A stretch of DNA of 64,000 nucleotides, from NCBI GenBank assembly GCA_019113295.1, contig DXHR01000001.1, forward strand, positions 1 to 64,000. Reading direction: 5' to 3'. Made by a program: the position numbers and the translations under genes. Positions 25,400 through 34,144 of this stretch are shown one piece after another. The stretch is from Candidatus Salinicoccus stercoripullorum (GTDB lineage: Bacteria; Bacillota; Bacilli; Staphylococcales; Salinicoccaceae). How positions within the stretch are numbered: the first letter of the stretch is position 1; each line of letters begins with the position of its first letter. The notes beneath the pieces were generated by a model. That model saw only the letters and a program-made list of their open reading frames with translations, had not been told where the DNA came from and ran no database searches.

Positions 25400-26971
25400 A
25401 TGAAGAAATGGTATTTTCTGATTGTATCGTTGATTTTTGTCTTGGCAGCATGCACGGATGACAGCGAAGTGGATGAAGCTTCTGAACCAGGCGGCAGTAC
25501 GGAGCAAACGACAGGAAAGGACATCAATTTCAGTTTGCTTGCCATGCCGGGCTCACTCGATCCGCATGCGGCGAATGATGGCTATTCCCTCTATGTGATG
25601 ACCAACATATATGAGACGCTGGTGAAGATGAACCAGGATCTTAAACTCGAGCCCGCACTTGCTGAATCCTACGAGCAGCTGGACGATACGACTTGGGAAT
25701 TCAAGCTGCGTGACGACGTCACTTTCCATGACGGCAGTGCATTCAATGCCGAGGTCGTAAAAGCGAATCTCGACCGTGTGAGGGACCCGGAAGTCGGAGC
25801 CCCCCTGGAATTTTTATTCACAGAAATAGATGAAGTGGAGATCGTTGATGATTACACTGTCCGGATACATACCGACGGGCCGTTTGCAGCACTGCCTGCA
25901 CACCTGGCACACCCGGGCGGACACATGATCAGCAAGGAAGTGATCGATGCAGACTATGCAGGTATGGAAAAGGGCGGCAATCCACTGACGGAGGTCAATG
26001 AAAACCCGGTAGGCACCGGATTCTTCAAGTTTGAGGAGATTGCAGAAGGAGATCATGTGACGCTCGTGCGCAACGAAGAGTACTGGGGAGAGCCGGCAAA
26101 GCCTGAATCTGTCACATTCAAGGCGGTGCCTGAAGATGGTACGCGCATTGCTGAGCTGTCGACAGGTGATGCAGACCTGATCTACCCGGTCAACCCAAGT
26201 GATGTTGCCCGTATTGACGGCACAGAAGGTACACGTGTGGAACAGAACCAGAGCGCCAGCATGTCATATATGGGATTCAATGTTGAGAAGGAACCGTTCG
26301 ATGATCCGGATGTGAGACGTGCGATTGCCATGTCCATCGACAAGGAAGCCATCATCAATGAAATGCTCGAAGGTATCCCGGCGGTTGCCGATACACCGCT
26401 CAACCCGACGGTGACAGGCTACAGCGAAGACCTTGAACCGGTGCCTTTCGATAAGGAAGCGGCAAAGGAACTCCTTGAGGAGAGCGGTCACGGGGACGGG
26501 TTCACGGCTGAAATTGTCGTGAATGACCGGACGACTGCGGATATCGCCACATTTATACAGGAAGAGTTGAAAGACCTGGACATCAATTTGGAAATCAGTC
26601 AGATGGAGTCCGGAGCCTATCAGGAATTCACTGCCAACGGTGAACATGAAATGTTCATGGGCAGCTGGGGTACGGTGACGCTTGATGCCGATTATGGGCT
26701 CTATCCGATGTTCCATTCGGACAACCACGGCGCACCGGGCAACCGCACGAGATATGCCAATGAAGAAGTGGACCAGCTGCTGGACCAGGCAAGGACTGAG
26801 ACGGACGAGGCGGCACGTATGGAACAGTACGGCAGGGCGCAGCAGATCATCATCGATGAATCGCCGCTCGTGCCGATCTACCATTCTGTACTGCTTGCGG
26901 GTATAAATGATGAGCTTCTCGGATACTATCAGTATCCGAGCAGCTTCCCGTATTTGAAAGATCTGGATTGA
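25400..26971 (+). CDS. Peptide/nickel-type ABC transporter substrate-binding lipoprotein
   Basis: A 523-residue family 5 solute-binding protein anchored by a lipobox (FVLAAC, Cys about residue 18). The SBP_bac_5 signature region runs around LAESYEQLDDTTWEFKLRDDVTFHDGSAF, and the tail is GYYQYPSSFPYLKDLD. No permease or ATPase genes are adjacent, so it must share a transporter encoded elsewhere. It sits between the 5-oxoproline operon and pyroglutamyl peptidase, which makes a pyroglutamyl or glutathione-like peptide a plausible ligand. This is inference. The second in-frame ATG at 25400 fits the GGGGGA ribosome binding site best. Confidence 0.82.
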   Translation: MKKWYFLIVSLIFVLAACTDDSEVDEASEPGGSTEQTTGKDINFSLLAMPGSLDPHAANDGYSLYVMTNIYETLVKMNQDLKLEPALAESYEQLDDTTWEFKLRDDVTFHDGSAFNAEVVKANLDRVRDPEVGAPLEFLFTEIDEVEIVDDYTVRIHTDGPFAALPAHLAHPGGHMISKEVIDADYAGMEKGGNPLTEVNENPVGTGFFKFEEIAEGDHVTLVRNEEYWGEPAKPESVTFKAVPEDGTRIAELSTGDADLIYPVNPSDVARIDGTEGTRVEQNQSASMSYMGFNVEKEPFDDPDVRRAIAMSIDKEAIINEMLEGIPAVADTPLNPTVTGYSEDLEPVPFDKEAAKELLEESGHGDGFTAEIVVNDRTTADIATFIQEELKDLDINLEISQMESGAYQEFTANGEHEMFMGSWGTVTLDADYGLYPMFHSDNHGAPGNRTRYANEEVDQLLDQARTETDEAARMEQYGRAQQIIIDESPLVPIYHSVLLAGINDELLGYYQYPSSFPYLKDLD

Positions 26972-26981
26972 TCGGGGAGGG

Positions 26982-27009
26982 GCTCCCGTTTTGAGATGGG
27001 AGCTTTTTT
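26982..27009 (+). terminator. Rho-independent terminator
   Basis: GCTCCC / GGGAGC stem followed by six T, just after the binding-protein gene. Confidence 0.82.
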
Positions 27010-27058
27010 CTCTGTAGTCTGATACATTGTAAGTGACATGATTATGCGAGGTGGGAAA

Positions 27059-27658
27059 ATGATGAAGAAATTACTGCTTACAGGTTTTGAACCATTTTTG
27101 AAGTTCAGGTCTAACCCGACAGAAGCCGCCGTGCGCGAGTTGGACGGCCTTGAAATCGGCGAGTACAGTGTGACGGGGAAAGTCTACCCTGTCGTTTTTG
27201 ATAAGATCGATGAACTGATCACAAGGGACATAGAAATGGAACAGCCGGACACAGTCGTCTGCCTGGGGCTTGCCGGAGGCCGTCATACGATTCATATCGA
27301 ACGGATTGCGATCAACTGCATAGACGGCAGAACGGATAATGACGGCTTCAATCCTGATGGGGAGAAGATAGACGAGGCGGGACCGGATGGTATATTCTCA
27401 ACACTGCCTGTGAAAAAGCTGGAAGCGGCACTCAAAGAAACAGAGATTCCGTCCGATATTTCCAACACTGCCGGCACTTATCTGTGCAACAACGTCATGT
27501 ACACTGCGCTGAATCATATCCAGAAGAATGGGCTTGATATTCCCGCCGGATTCATCCATGTGCCGGCACATCACGAAATTGGTACGGAGCTGGATATTCC
27601 GAGCTGGTCCCAGGAGGACATTACCCATGCAGTGCGAACAATTGTAGAAAATCTGTAA
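27059..27658 (+). CDS. pcp: Pyrrolidone-carboxylate peptidase
   Basis: A 199-residue C15 cysteine peptidase that removes N-terminal pyroglutamate from peptides. It has LLTGFEPFLKFRSNPTE at the N-terminus, the catalytic cysteine in SNTAGTYLCNNVMY (near residue 144) and the histidine in GFIHVPAHH. GAGGTGGG precedes tandem ATGs at 27059; the track start is earlier. The free 5-oxoproline it releases is the substrate of the PxpABC proteins encoded upstream, so the two loci form one pathway. Confidence 0.92.
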   Translation: MMKKLLLTGFEPFLKFRSNPTEAAVRELDGLEIGEYSVTGKVYPVVFDKIDELITRDIEMEQPDTVVCLGLAGGRHTIHIERIAINCIDGRTDNDGFNPDGEKIDEAGPDGIFSTLPVKKLEAALKETEIPSDISNTAGTYLCNNVMYTALNHIQKNGLDIPAGFIHVPAHHEIGTELDIPSWSQEDITHAVRTIVENL

Positions 27659-27733
27659 GAGGGTAATCGTGTGAATCAACTATCAATTTTTCTAGTCTTT
27701 CAACTTTTTTCGTGATATTATAAATTTGAATAA

Positions 27734-27764
27734 TCCGGGATTTCCTTCATCTGGATATCCCGGA
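27734..27764 (+). other. Hairpin in the nagB leader
   Basis: TCCGGGAT and ATCCCGGA form a stem within the leader, 40 bases before the nagB start. No T-run follows, so it is not a normal terminator. It could affect mRNA stability or be a remnant. Confidence 0.4.
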
Positions 27765-27803
27765 ATACATATCCTGTATTGGAATAGAACACGGAGGCGC
27801 TTT

Positions 27804-28526
27804 ATGGAATTAAGCAAAGTGAAAAATTATGATGAAATGAGCATGGAAGCAGCTAAGATCGTATTTCAGAAAATAGTAGACTCGAACAGGCTGGTACTGG
27901 GTCTTGCAACAGGTTCCACACCGGAAAAGATGTATGAGTATCTTGCGGACATGCTGAATAAGAACAAAGTGGATCTCTCCCACGTCTACACGGTGAATCT
28001 GGATGAATATGTCGGCCTTTCTCCGGAAGATGAGCAGAGCTATCACTATTATATGAGAGAGATTTTCTTTGATAAGATCGATATACCGCTTGAGAATACG
28101 AAGCTTCCAGATGGTGTTGCTGAGGATCTCGATCTGGAGACACGCGAGTACGATAAGATGATCGAAGAGCTCGGCGGCGTTGATCTGCAGATTCTCGGCA
28201 TCGGCAGAAATGCACACATCGCATTCAATGAGCCGGGCACTTCATTTGAATCCGGCACACACGTCGTCGATCTGACAGAAAGCACTATCCAGGATAACGC
28301 GAGATTCTTCGATAAAACTGAAGATGTCCCAGTTAAGGCAGTATCCATGGGACTCGGCACTATCATGAACGCCAGGAGCATCCTGCTCATGGCATCAGGA
28401 GACAGCAAGAAACAGGCACTTAAGGATATGATCCACGGCGAAGTCACCGAAGAAGTGCCGGCATCCATACTGCAGCGTCACCATGACGTGAAAGTCATCA
28501 CAGACGTTGCAGATATAGAATTATAA
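27804..28526 (+). CDS. nagB: Glucosamine-6-phosphate deaminase
   Basis: A 240-residue deaminase/isomerase converting glucosamine 6-phosphate to fructose 6-phosphate and ammonia. Motifs are VLGLATGSTPEKMY (phosphate binding), VNLDEYVGLSPEDEQSY (catalytic Asp) and LGIGRNAHIAFNEPG. The normal GIGxDGHIAFNEP reads GRNAH here, so the usual Asp-Gly pair is altered, which is worth noting. ATG at 27804 follows GGAGG; the 26 codons upstream in the track are leader. nagA and nagE lie 13 kb away, so the pathway is split. Confidence 0.9.
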   Translation: MELSKVKNYDEMSMEAAKIVFQKIVDSNRLVLGLATGSTPEKMYEYLADMLNKNKVDLSHVYTVNLDEYVGLSPEDEQSYHYYMREIFFDKIDIPLENTKLPDGVAEDLDLETREYDKMIEELGGVDLQILGIGRNAHIAFNEPGTSFESGTHVVDLTESTIQDNARFFDKTEDVPVKAVSMGLGTIMNARSILLMASGDSKKQALKDMIHGEVTEEVPASILQRHHDVKVITDVADIEL

Positions 28527-28545
28527 GAGTTGGGATTGGATCTGG

Positions 28546-28573
28546 CCCTCCGCATGTGTGCGGAGGGTCATTT
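28546..28573 (+). terminator. nagB terminator
   Basis: CCCTCCGCA / TGCGGAGGG, a perfect 9-bp stem with a four-base loop; the T-tract (TCATTTGTG) is weak. Confidence 0.7.
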
Positions 28574-28625
28574 GTGTTGGGGACGATCCGGCGGGAGATT
28601 CCCGTCTGCCTCATCGTCGTTTTCT

Positions 28626-29019
28626 GATCGGTGATAAGTAAAGGCGTTGTCCTGCCTTCGTTTCAGGATCGATGATGTGAAAAGTGGTTCTTACCTCATT
28701 GGTTTCATTCCGTTGAGGTGAGCCCCCCGTTCTCATCTCAATGAAATCCGATCGATGATGTGAAAAGCCGTTCTCACCTCATTGTTTTCATTCCGTTGAG
28801 GTGAGACCCCCAAGCTCATCTTAATGAAATCCGATCGATGATGTGAAAAGCCGTTCTCACCTCATTGTTTTCATTCCGTTGAGGTGAGCCCCCCAAGCTC
28901 ACCTCAATGAAATCCGATCGATGATGCGAAAAGCCGTTCTTACCTCATTGTTTTCATTCCGTTGAGGTGAGCCCCCCAAGCTCACCTCAATGAAATCCGA
29001 TCGATGATGCGAGAAGCCG
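28626..29019. repeat. Tandem array of 83-bp units
   Basis: Four complete copies start at 28667, 28750, 28833 and 28916, each exactly 83 bases apart, and a truncated fifth copy spans 28999-29019. A degenerate partial copy precedes them from 28626. Each unit starts GATCGATGATG and contains three TCACCTCA-type words, two direct and one inverted. TTGAGGTGAGC-N7-GCTCACCTCAA can form an 11-bp hairpin in copies 3 and 4; copy 2 has substitutions in the right arm. No open frame is maintained. It lies between convergent nagB and the ABC exporter genes. Confidence 0.9.
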
Positions 29020-29042
29020 GCGACCCCACCTCCTCTACGCAA

Positions 29043-29070
29043 CAAAAAAAGGAAGGACAGGAGTCCTTCC
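29043..29070 (-). terminator. Terminator of the ABC exporter operon
   Basis: GGAAGGAC / GTCCTTCC with an AGGA loop, followed on the minus strand by a run of seven T. Confidence 0.85.
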
Positions 29071-29080
29071 GACAACACAA

Positions 29081-30301
29081 CTATTCTCTTCTGATGCGCT
29101 TCAGGTTTTTCAGTATGCCTTTGTCCGTTGACAGAACGCTGTTTCTATAAATGCTAGCAGCGAGCCAGATGACGGCGGCGATGGTCACAATCAGTATCAC
29201 GATGCCGAGCAGCAGTTCGACCTGGCCGGTAGTCTCATGCATGGCACGGAGCGGCATGACGAACGGTGTGAACGGCGGAATGTAGCTCGAGATGATGACG
29301 AGCATATTTTCGCTTGTCCAGATGTTGAAGATTGCGATATAGAAACCGATCAGTGAAAACATCGTTACCGGCAGAAGCGCCTGCTGCAGATCCTCCATGC
29401 GGCTGATGAATGAGCCGAGAAGGGCGGAAACTGACAGGTACAGCACCAACCCGAGTATCAGATAGATCAGCGAGTAGACGGCCAGTGTGACTGTCCGATC
29501 ATTAGATTCTAAACCGAATTCAGAGATCAGGTTGTTGAAATCGAACATCTGTATCGCCGCGATGACTGCCAGGACGAAGACGATGAGCTGGGTCAGACTG
29601 ACAGAGATCATTGCGGAAATCTTCGCCATCAGGTGGGTCACCGGAGGAACACTCGATACGATCATTTCTATGACTCGGGATGTCTTCTCCATGGCGATCT
29701 CGGTGCCGATCTGGCTGGCGTAGTTGATGATGATGAAGAACATGATGATTACTGTGACATAGAATATGATGCTGTTGAGCGGGTTCATGTCGGCGGCAGA
29801 GCCTTCATCATCAGTTTCCCCCTTATCCGCGGCGATGTCGTAACTGATTTCAGGCGACTCGCCGAGACTGGCTGTTTCTTCAGGTGTCAGCTTGAGTGCC
29901 TGTATCGTATTCATGCGCTGCACTTCAGCCAGGGCAGTTTCGATTTCCGTCTTCTGTTCATCGGGAAGATCATGTTCAGCCGAAACCGTAAACGTCATCG
30001 GATCCGTTTCCTCAAGGGTCAGCACAGCGCCGCCCGACGGGGCATCCCCGCCTTCGTACGGTTCGATTTCAAATTCTGCATCCATGGATTCGAACATCGA
30101 TTCGATCGCCCCGTACTGCGCTTCTTCCGCATCGACCTGCAGAATGGTCACTTCTTCGCTCGAATCGAAGAAGTCGATGATCTTGTCGATATTCGCTGCG
30201 AGGAATATCAGGAGGACGATGATGAGTGTGCTGATGATGAACGACTTTGCACGGATTTTGGAAATATATGTCTGCAGGAACGTCGTCATGAATTTACTCA
30301 T
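29081..30301 (-). CDS. ABC-2 type exporter permease (NatB-like)
   Basis: A 406-residue permease. There is one N-terminal transmembrane segment (residues about 18-38), an extracellular domain of about 140 residues, then about five more segments starting IIFYVTVIIMFFIIINYA. EIAMEKTSRVIEMIVSSV is typical of the NatB/YhaP group of ABC-2 permeases. Its start overlaps the end of the ATPase gene by eight bases, so they form one operon and one transporter. Relatives export Na+ or peptides/drugs; the substrate is not evident. Confidence 0.82.
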   Translation of the reverse strand: MSKFMTTFLQTYISKIRAKSFIISTLIIVLLIFLAANIDKIIDFFDSSEEVTILQVDAEEAQYGAIESMFESMDAEFEIEPYEGGDAPSGGAVLTLEETDPMTFTVSAEHDLPDEQKTEIETALAEVQRMNTIQALKLTPEETASLGESPEISYDIAADKGETDDEGSAADMNPLNSIIFYVTVIIMFFIIINYASQIGTEIAMEKTSRVIEMIVSSVPPVTHLMAKISAMISVSLTQLIVFVLAVIAAIQMFDFNNLISEFGLESNDRTVTLAVYSLIYLILGLVLYLSVSALLGSFISRMEDLQQALLPVTMFSLIGFYIAIFNIWTSENMLVIISSYIPPFTPFVMPLRAMHETTGQVELLLGIVILIVTIAAVIWLAASIYRNSVLSTDKGILKNLKRIRRE

Positions 30302-31193
30302 ATTTACGACCCACTTTCGAAATAAAGATATCGTTCAGCGAAGGTTCATTCACCTGGAACCGTTTGAAATATCCGAGCTTGACGATTTCATTGAAGATTG
30401 ACTCGGCATACTGTTCGTCTGATATCTTCAGTGTCGTCTTCTTCCTGACCTGCTTCATATCGAGGACACCCGGCATTCCTTTAAGGAATGAAATGTCATG
30501 GTCGCCTTCGATGATGATCTCCTTCTGGCCGAAGTCGCTTTTGATCTGGTCGATATTGCCGCTGACAACCTGGGCGCCGTGGTTGAGGATGCAGAGCTCC
30601 TCGCACATTTCCTCGACATGTTCCATGCGGTGCGTGCTGAAGATGATCGTCGCGCCATTTTTATTAAGTTCCTTTACGGACTTTTTAAGTATCTCCACAT
30701 TGACCGGGTCGAGGCCGCTGAATGGTTCATCCAGTATGATAAGATCGGGCTCATGGATGATCGAGGCGATCAGCTGGATCTTCTGCTGGTTTCCCTTGGA
30801 CAGTTTCTCTATGCGCTTGTCCCGGTTTTCCGGAACTTCGAACCGTTCGAGCCACTCATCGAGTCTCACATCGATGTCCTTCTTTGACATTCCCTTAAGC
30901 TGGGCGAGGTAACGTATCTGCTCTTCGACTTTCAGTTTCGGGTGAAGTCCGCGTTCCTCCGGCAGATAGCCGATGCGGTTCGTGATGTTGTAATCGATGG
31001 GCTTCTTATTGTAGGTGATCGTACCTTCCGTCTGTTTCAGAAGCCCAAGAATCATCCGGAATGTCGTCGTCTTGCCCGCACCGTTTCCACCGAGGAAACC
31101 GTACATGCTGCCGGTGGGTACAGTGAGATTGATATCATCAACTGCAACATTTTCACTGAATTTCTTGGTAAGCTGGTTCAGTTCAAGTGACAT
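30294..31193 (-). CDS. ABC exporter ATP-binding protein (NatA-like)
   Basis: A 299-residue ATPase with Walker A GGNGAGKTT, signature LSKGNQQK, Walker B LIILDEPFSGLDP and the switch histidine in IIFSTHRME. The C-terminal extension of about 80 residues is usual for NatA/YhaQ-type proteins. The start is preceded by GGGAGGAAATGCC (minus strand). It is the first gene of the two-gene exporter operon. Confidence 0.88.
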   Translation of the reverse strand: MSLELNQLTKKFSENVAVDDINLTVPTGSMYGFLGGNGAGKTTTFRMILGLLKQTEGTITYNKKPIDYNITNRIGYLPEERGLHPKLKVEEQIRYLAQLKGMSKKDIDVRLDEWLERFEVPENRDKRIEKLSKGNQQKIQLIASIIHEPDLIILDEPFSGLDPVNVEILKKSVKELNKNGATIIFSTHRMEHVEEMCEELCILNHGAQVVSGNIDQIKSDFGQKEIIIEGDHDISFLKGMPGVLDMKQVRKKTTLKISDEQYAESIFNEIVKLGYFKRFQVNEPSLNDIFISKVGRKYE

Positions 31194-31291
31194 GGCATTT
31201 CCTCCCTCTCTTACACCGATTTTACCATAGTGAAATGCCTGTTGTTACTATATAATGGATAATACTCGATCAGAAAATGAGGTCAGAACCC

Positions 31292-33040
31292 ATGACAGGA
31301 AAATTACAGGAAAAGTCCGTAACATTCACGGATTTCATGCAGCTGCTACGGCGGACACGGCTCAATAAGGGGATTTTTATATTCGCCATTGGACTCACTT
31401 TATTCGGCACGATCGGCAGTCTCATCGTACCGCTTCTCACACAGCGGTTCATCGACGGCTTTGATGCTGATATGTTTTCAGCCGGCATCATCGTCCTCAT
31501 CATCTCAGTATTCCTGCTCAGTGCCATACTCGACGGGTTCTCCTATTACATACTCGCGCGTGTCGGCCAAACGATCATCTCCAGACTTCGCGAAATCGTA
31601 TGGGACAAGTTCCTCAAACTCCCCGTCAGCTATTTCGACCGGACCAAAAGCGGAGAGTCGGTCAGCAGGGTGGTCAACGATACTGCGATCATCAAAGATC
31701 TGATCACCCGCCATTTCCCGCAGCTCATCGGCGGCATCATGTCAGTGGCAGGTTCGGTGGTGATCCTTTTCGTCCTGGACTGGCGCATGTCGCTCATCAT
31801 GTTCATCACTGTGCCTGTCTCAATACTTGTCATCATGCCGCTCGGCCGGAAAATGAGCAAAATTTCCAGAGCGCTCCAGGATGAGACTGCGAAATTCACA
31901 GGCAGTGTCCAGGAGACGCTGAGTGAAATCAGGCTCATGAAATCCTTCAACGGCGAAGCATATGAACGGCAGAAAGGCCGCTCCGGCATCAGAAGACTCT
32001 ACAACTACGGCATGCAGGAGGCGAAGATCAATGCATTCCTTTCGCCAATCATGGGTACAGTGATGATGTTCGTCATCATACTGATCATCGGTTACGGCGG
32101 TCTGCGTGTCGCAGAAGGCACGCTGTCTGTCGGGACGATGGTGGCGTTTTTGCTCTACCTGTTCCAGATCATCATGCCGATGACGATGTTCGCCATGTTT
32201 TTCACCGAGTACAATAAAGCCCTCGGTGCCACCAACAGGATCATCGGCATTCTGGACCATGACGAAGAAGCGGGTGCAAAGGAAACGATTCCAGAGGAGA
32301 GTCTGCAGTTCAGGACGCTTGAATTCAAAGATGTGCATTTCGGGTATGGGGAGGATATACCTGTTCTGCAAGGCATAGATTTCAGGGCGGAACATAACAG
32401 GAAAGTGGCGTTCGTCGGACCGAGCGGAAGCGGGAAATCAACGATTTTCGCGCTCATCGAAAGGTATTATGACATCCTTTCCGGCGCGATTGAAATCGAT
32501 GGCATAGACATCCGTGACATTCCGCTTGCTTCCCTGCGCAAAAATATCGGCTATGTGGCCCAGGAGAGTGCAATCATTTCAGGGACCATACTTGAGAACA
32601 TCACCTACGGTCTTGAAGATACGGATTACACCCGGAAAGAAGTGGAGGCGGCGGTGATAAAGTCATATGCGAAGGAGTTCATCGATGAGCTCGAGGACGG
32701 CCTCGATACAAAAGTCGGCGAACGTGGCGTAAAACTCTCGGGCGGACAGCGGCAGCGGATCGGTATCGCCCGGGCCTTCCTGAAAAATCCGAAACTGCTC
32801 ATGCTGGATGAGGCGACGGCAAGTCTCGACTCACTCTCGGAACGCTACGTCCAGGAAGCGCTGGATGAACTGATGGAAGGACGGACTGTGTTAGTGATTG
32901 CACACAGGCTGTCCACTGTTGTAAACTCAGATAAAATATTCTTCATCGATAACGGATATCTGACAGGGAGCGGAACGCACCGGGAACTCATGGAGACCCA
33001 TGAAATGTACAGGATATTTACAGAACAGCAATTTGGCTGA
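31292..33040 (+). CDS. ABC transporter with fused membrane and ATPase domains
   Basis: A 582-residue half-transporter of the MsbA/BmrA/Sav1866 exporter type. Six transmembrane segments cover residues about 20-300. The nucleotide-binding domain has Walker A GPSGSGKST, signature LSGGQRQR and Walker B LLMLDEATASLD. It probably works as a homodimer exporting lipid or hydrophobic drugs. GAGGTC eight bases upstream supports the ATG at 31292; the track's earlier ATG lies within that ribosome binding site. It may be cotranscribed with the VanZ-like gene 19 bases downstream. Confidence 0.88.
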   Translation: MTGKLQEKSVTFTDFMQLLRRTRLNKGIFIFAIGLTLFGTIGSLIVPLLTQRFIDGFDADMFSAGIIVLIISVFLLSAILDGFSYYILARVGQTIISRLREIVWDKFLKLPVSYFDRTKSGESVSRVVNDTAIIKDLITRHFPQLIGGIMSVAGSVVILFVLDWRMSLIMFITVPVSILVIMPLGRKMSKISRALQDETAKFTGSVQETLSEIRLMKSFNGEAYERQKGRSGIRRLYNYGMQEAKINAFLSPIMGTVMMFVIILIIGYGGLRVAEGTLSVGTMVAFLLYLFQIIMPMTMFAMFFTEYNKALGATNRIIGILDHDEEAGAKETIPEESLQFRTLEFKDVHFGYGEDIPVLQGIDFRAEHNRKVAFVGPSGSGKSTIFALIERYYDILSGAIEIDGIDIRDIPLASLRKNIGYVAQESAIISGTILENITYGLEDTDYTRKEVEAAVIKSYAKEFIDELEDGLDTKVGERGVKLSGGQRQRIGIARAFLKNPKLLMLDEATASLDSLSERYVQEALDELMEGRTVLVIAHRLSTVVNSDKIFFIDNGYLTGSGTHRELMETHEMYRIFTEQQFG

Positions 33041-33059
33041 GAGATAAGAGGAATGGAAA

Positions 33060-33623
33060 ATGTACGAACTATACAATGCTTTTGAACCGGTCATCCCGGT
33101 TTTCATCATACTGTTCTTTGCGGTGGTATTCATCACACTCGTGATCAACAGCCGCAGTGGATACAAACTGGATAACAGGAAGAAGATCGTAAGCTATCTG
33201 ACATATGTCGGGCTTGTGATGACTCTGATCGGAATGGCGCTGGTAACACTGCTGCCGGGTCACAACCCTGAAAAAGTCACGTCATTCATTCCGTTTCTGA
33301 GCATCATTGAAACGTGGGAGTATGCAACGACCAGGGCGATCATCAACTCTCTGCTGATGAACATCATACTTTTCGTCCCTTTCGGTTTTTTCGTATACCT
33401 GCTTTTAAGGCGTGCGTTCTGGACGGTATTCCTGGCTTTTGTGACGTCGGTGGCCATCGAATTCCTCCAGTATATCCTGCCGATAGGCAGGATTTCGAAC
33501 GTGGATGACGTCCTGCTCAATACAATCGGCGGCTTCGTGGGAATGGTGTGCGGTTCAATATTTGCAAAATTTGGAATTGTTTATTATATTAAAAGCGGGG
33601 GTAATGATAACAACAAACATTAA
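33060..33623 (+). CDS. VanZ-like family protein
   Basis: A 187-residue membrane protein with four to five transmembrane segments. The VanZ-like motifs NIILFVPFGFFVYLL and the polar SNVDDVLLNTIGGFVG are clear. The family is named after the teicoplanin resistance protein, but chromosomal members have no settled function. AGAGGAATGG precedes the ATG. It lies between the ABC exporter and a small hypothetical gene, all in one direction. Confidence 0.82.
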   Translation: MYELYNAFEPVIPVFIILFFAVVFITLVINSRSGYKLDNRKKIVSYLTYVGLVMTLIGMALVTLLPGHNPEKVTSFIPFLSIIETWEYATTRAIINSLLMNIILFVPFGFFVYLLLRRAFWTVFLAFVTSVAIEFLQYILPIGRISNVDDVLLNTIGGFVGMVCGSIFAKFGIVYYIKSGGNDNNKH

Positions 33624-33638
33624 GGGGGGGACGGAAGC

Positions 33639-34031
33639 ATGCACAAACATTTGAAGGACATGGGAAACATAGAGCTTTTTGAGGAGGAAGTGGCCGGTCC
33701 CGCACTTGTCGGGACGGTTGAGTATGAGCAGGACGGCCGCCATGAATTTTACGGGGCCGTCATCCCGACAACCCATCGCCTGTTTATAAGGATCTCCATC
33801 AATGAGAATGAGATCGAGAGCAGTGGGGTGCTCTACCAGGATATTACGGGGGTCAGCGAAGAGAAACTGCTGATGCTCGGTACAGTGATCCATTTCTGGA
33901 TCGGAGAGCGCATCGGAGTCAGTCTGAAAAGCGTGTCGGACGGGGACATAGACCGGACACTCGAGTTCCTCTATAAATACAGGACGCGGGAACTCCATCT
34001 GGAAACAGAACCCCACAGCAACGCCGGATAA
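33639..34031 (+). CDS. Hypothetical protein, possibly PH-like fold
   Basis: A 130-residue soluble protein with no recognised family. It alternates predicted beta strands (FYGAVIPTTHRLFIRISI, SSGVLYQDITGVSEEKL) and closes with a helix (DGDIDRTLEFLYKYR). This layout resembles bacterial pleckstrin-homology-like domains, though that is only impressionistic. AAGGGGGGACGG lies before the ATG. Sixteen bases from the VanZ gene and followed by a terminator, it is the last gene of the ABC-VanZ unit. Confidence 0.6.
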   Translation: MHKHLKDMGNIELFEEEVAGPALVGTVEYEQDGRHEFYGAVIPTTHRLFIRISINENEIESSGVLYQDITGVSEEKLLMLGTVIHFWIGERIGVSLKSVSDGDIDRTLEFLYKYRTRELHLETEPHSNAG

Positions 34032-34051
34032 AGGAATATGATACAGGTATG

Positions 34052-34076
34052 AGACCGGGCCCCCGGTCTTTTTTGT
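34052..34076 (+). terminator. Rho-independent terminator
   Basis: AGACCGGG / CCCGGTCT followed by TTTTTT. Confidence 0.85.
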
Positions 34077-34144
34077 GCGTCATTTTAACCGGAGCAGGAT
34101 TGATGTATAATTGAAACTGATCTGAACGTAGGGGATATGTAAAA

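Noticed and set aside
28667-29019. 83-bp repeats as a CRISPR array
   Set aside because: The units are contiguous copies with no unique spacers, and no cas genes are nearby.
29487-30325. Long plus-strand frames opposite the NatAB-like genes
   Set aside because: Mirror frames of a real gene, full of His/Asp/Arg runs typical of antisense shadow translation.
33060-33623. Glycopeptide resistance cluster suggested by VanZ-like and VanY-like genes
   Set aside because: The genes are 29 kb apart, and no vanHAX or vanRS-like genes occur; both families are common chromosomal proteins.
34077-34144. Fur box for the siderophore-type binding protein
   Set aside because: No sequence close to the 7-1-7 consensus is present; only a TATAAT-type -10 is visible.
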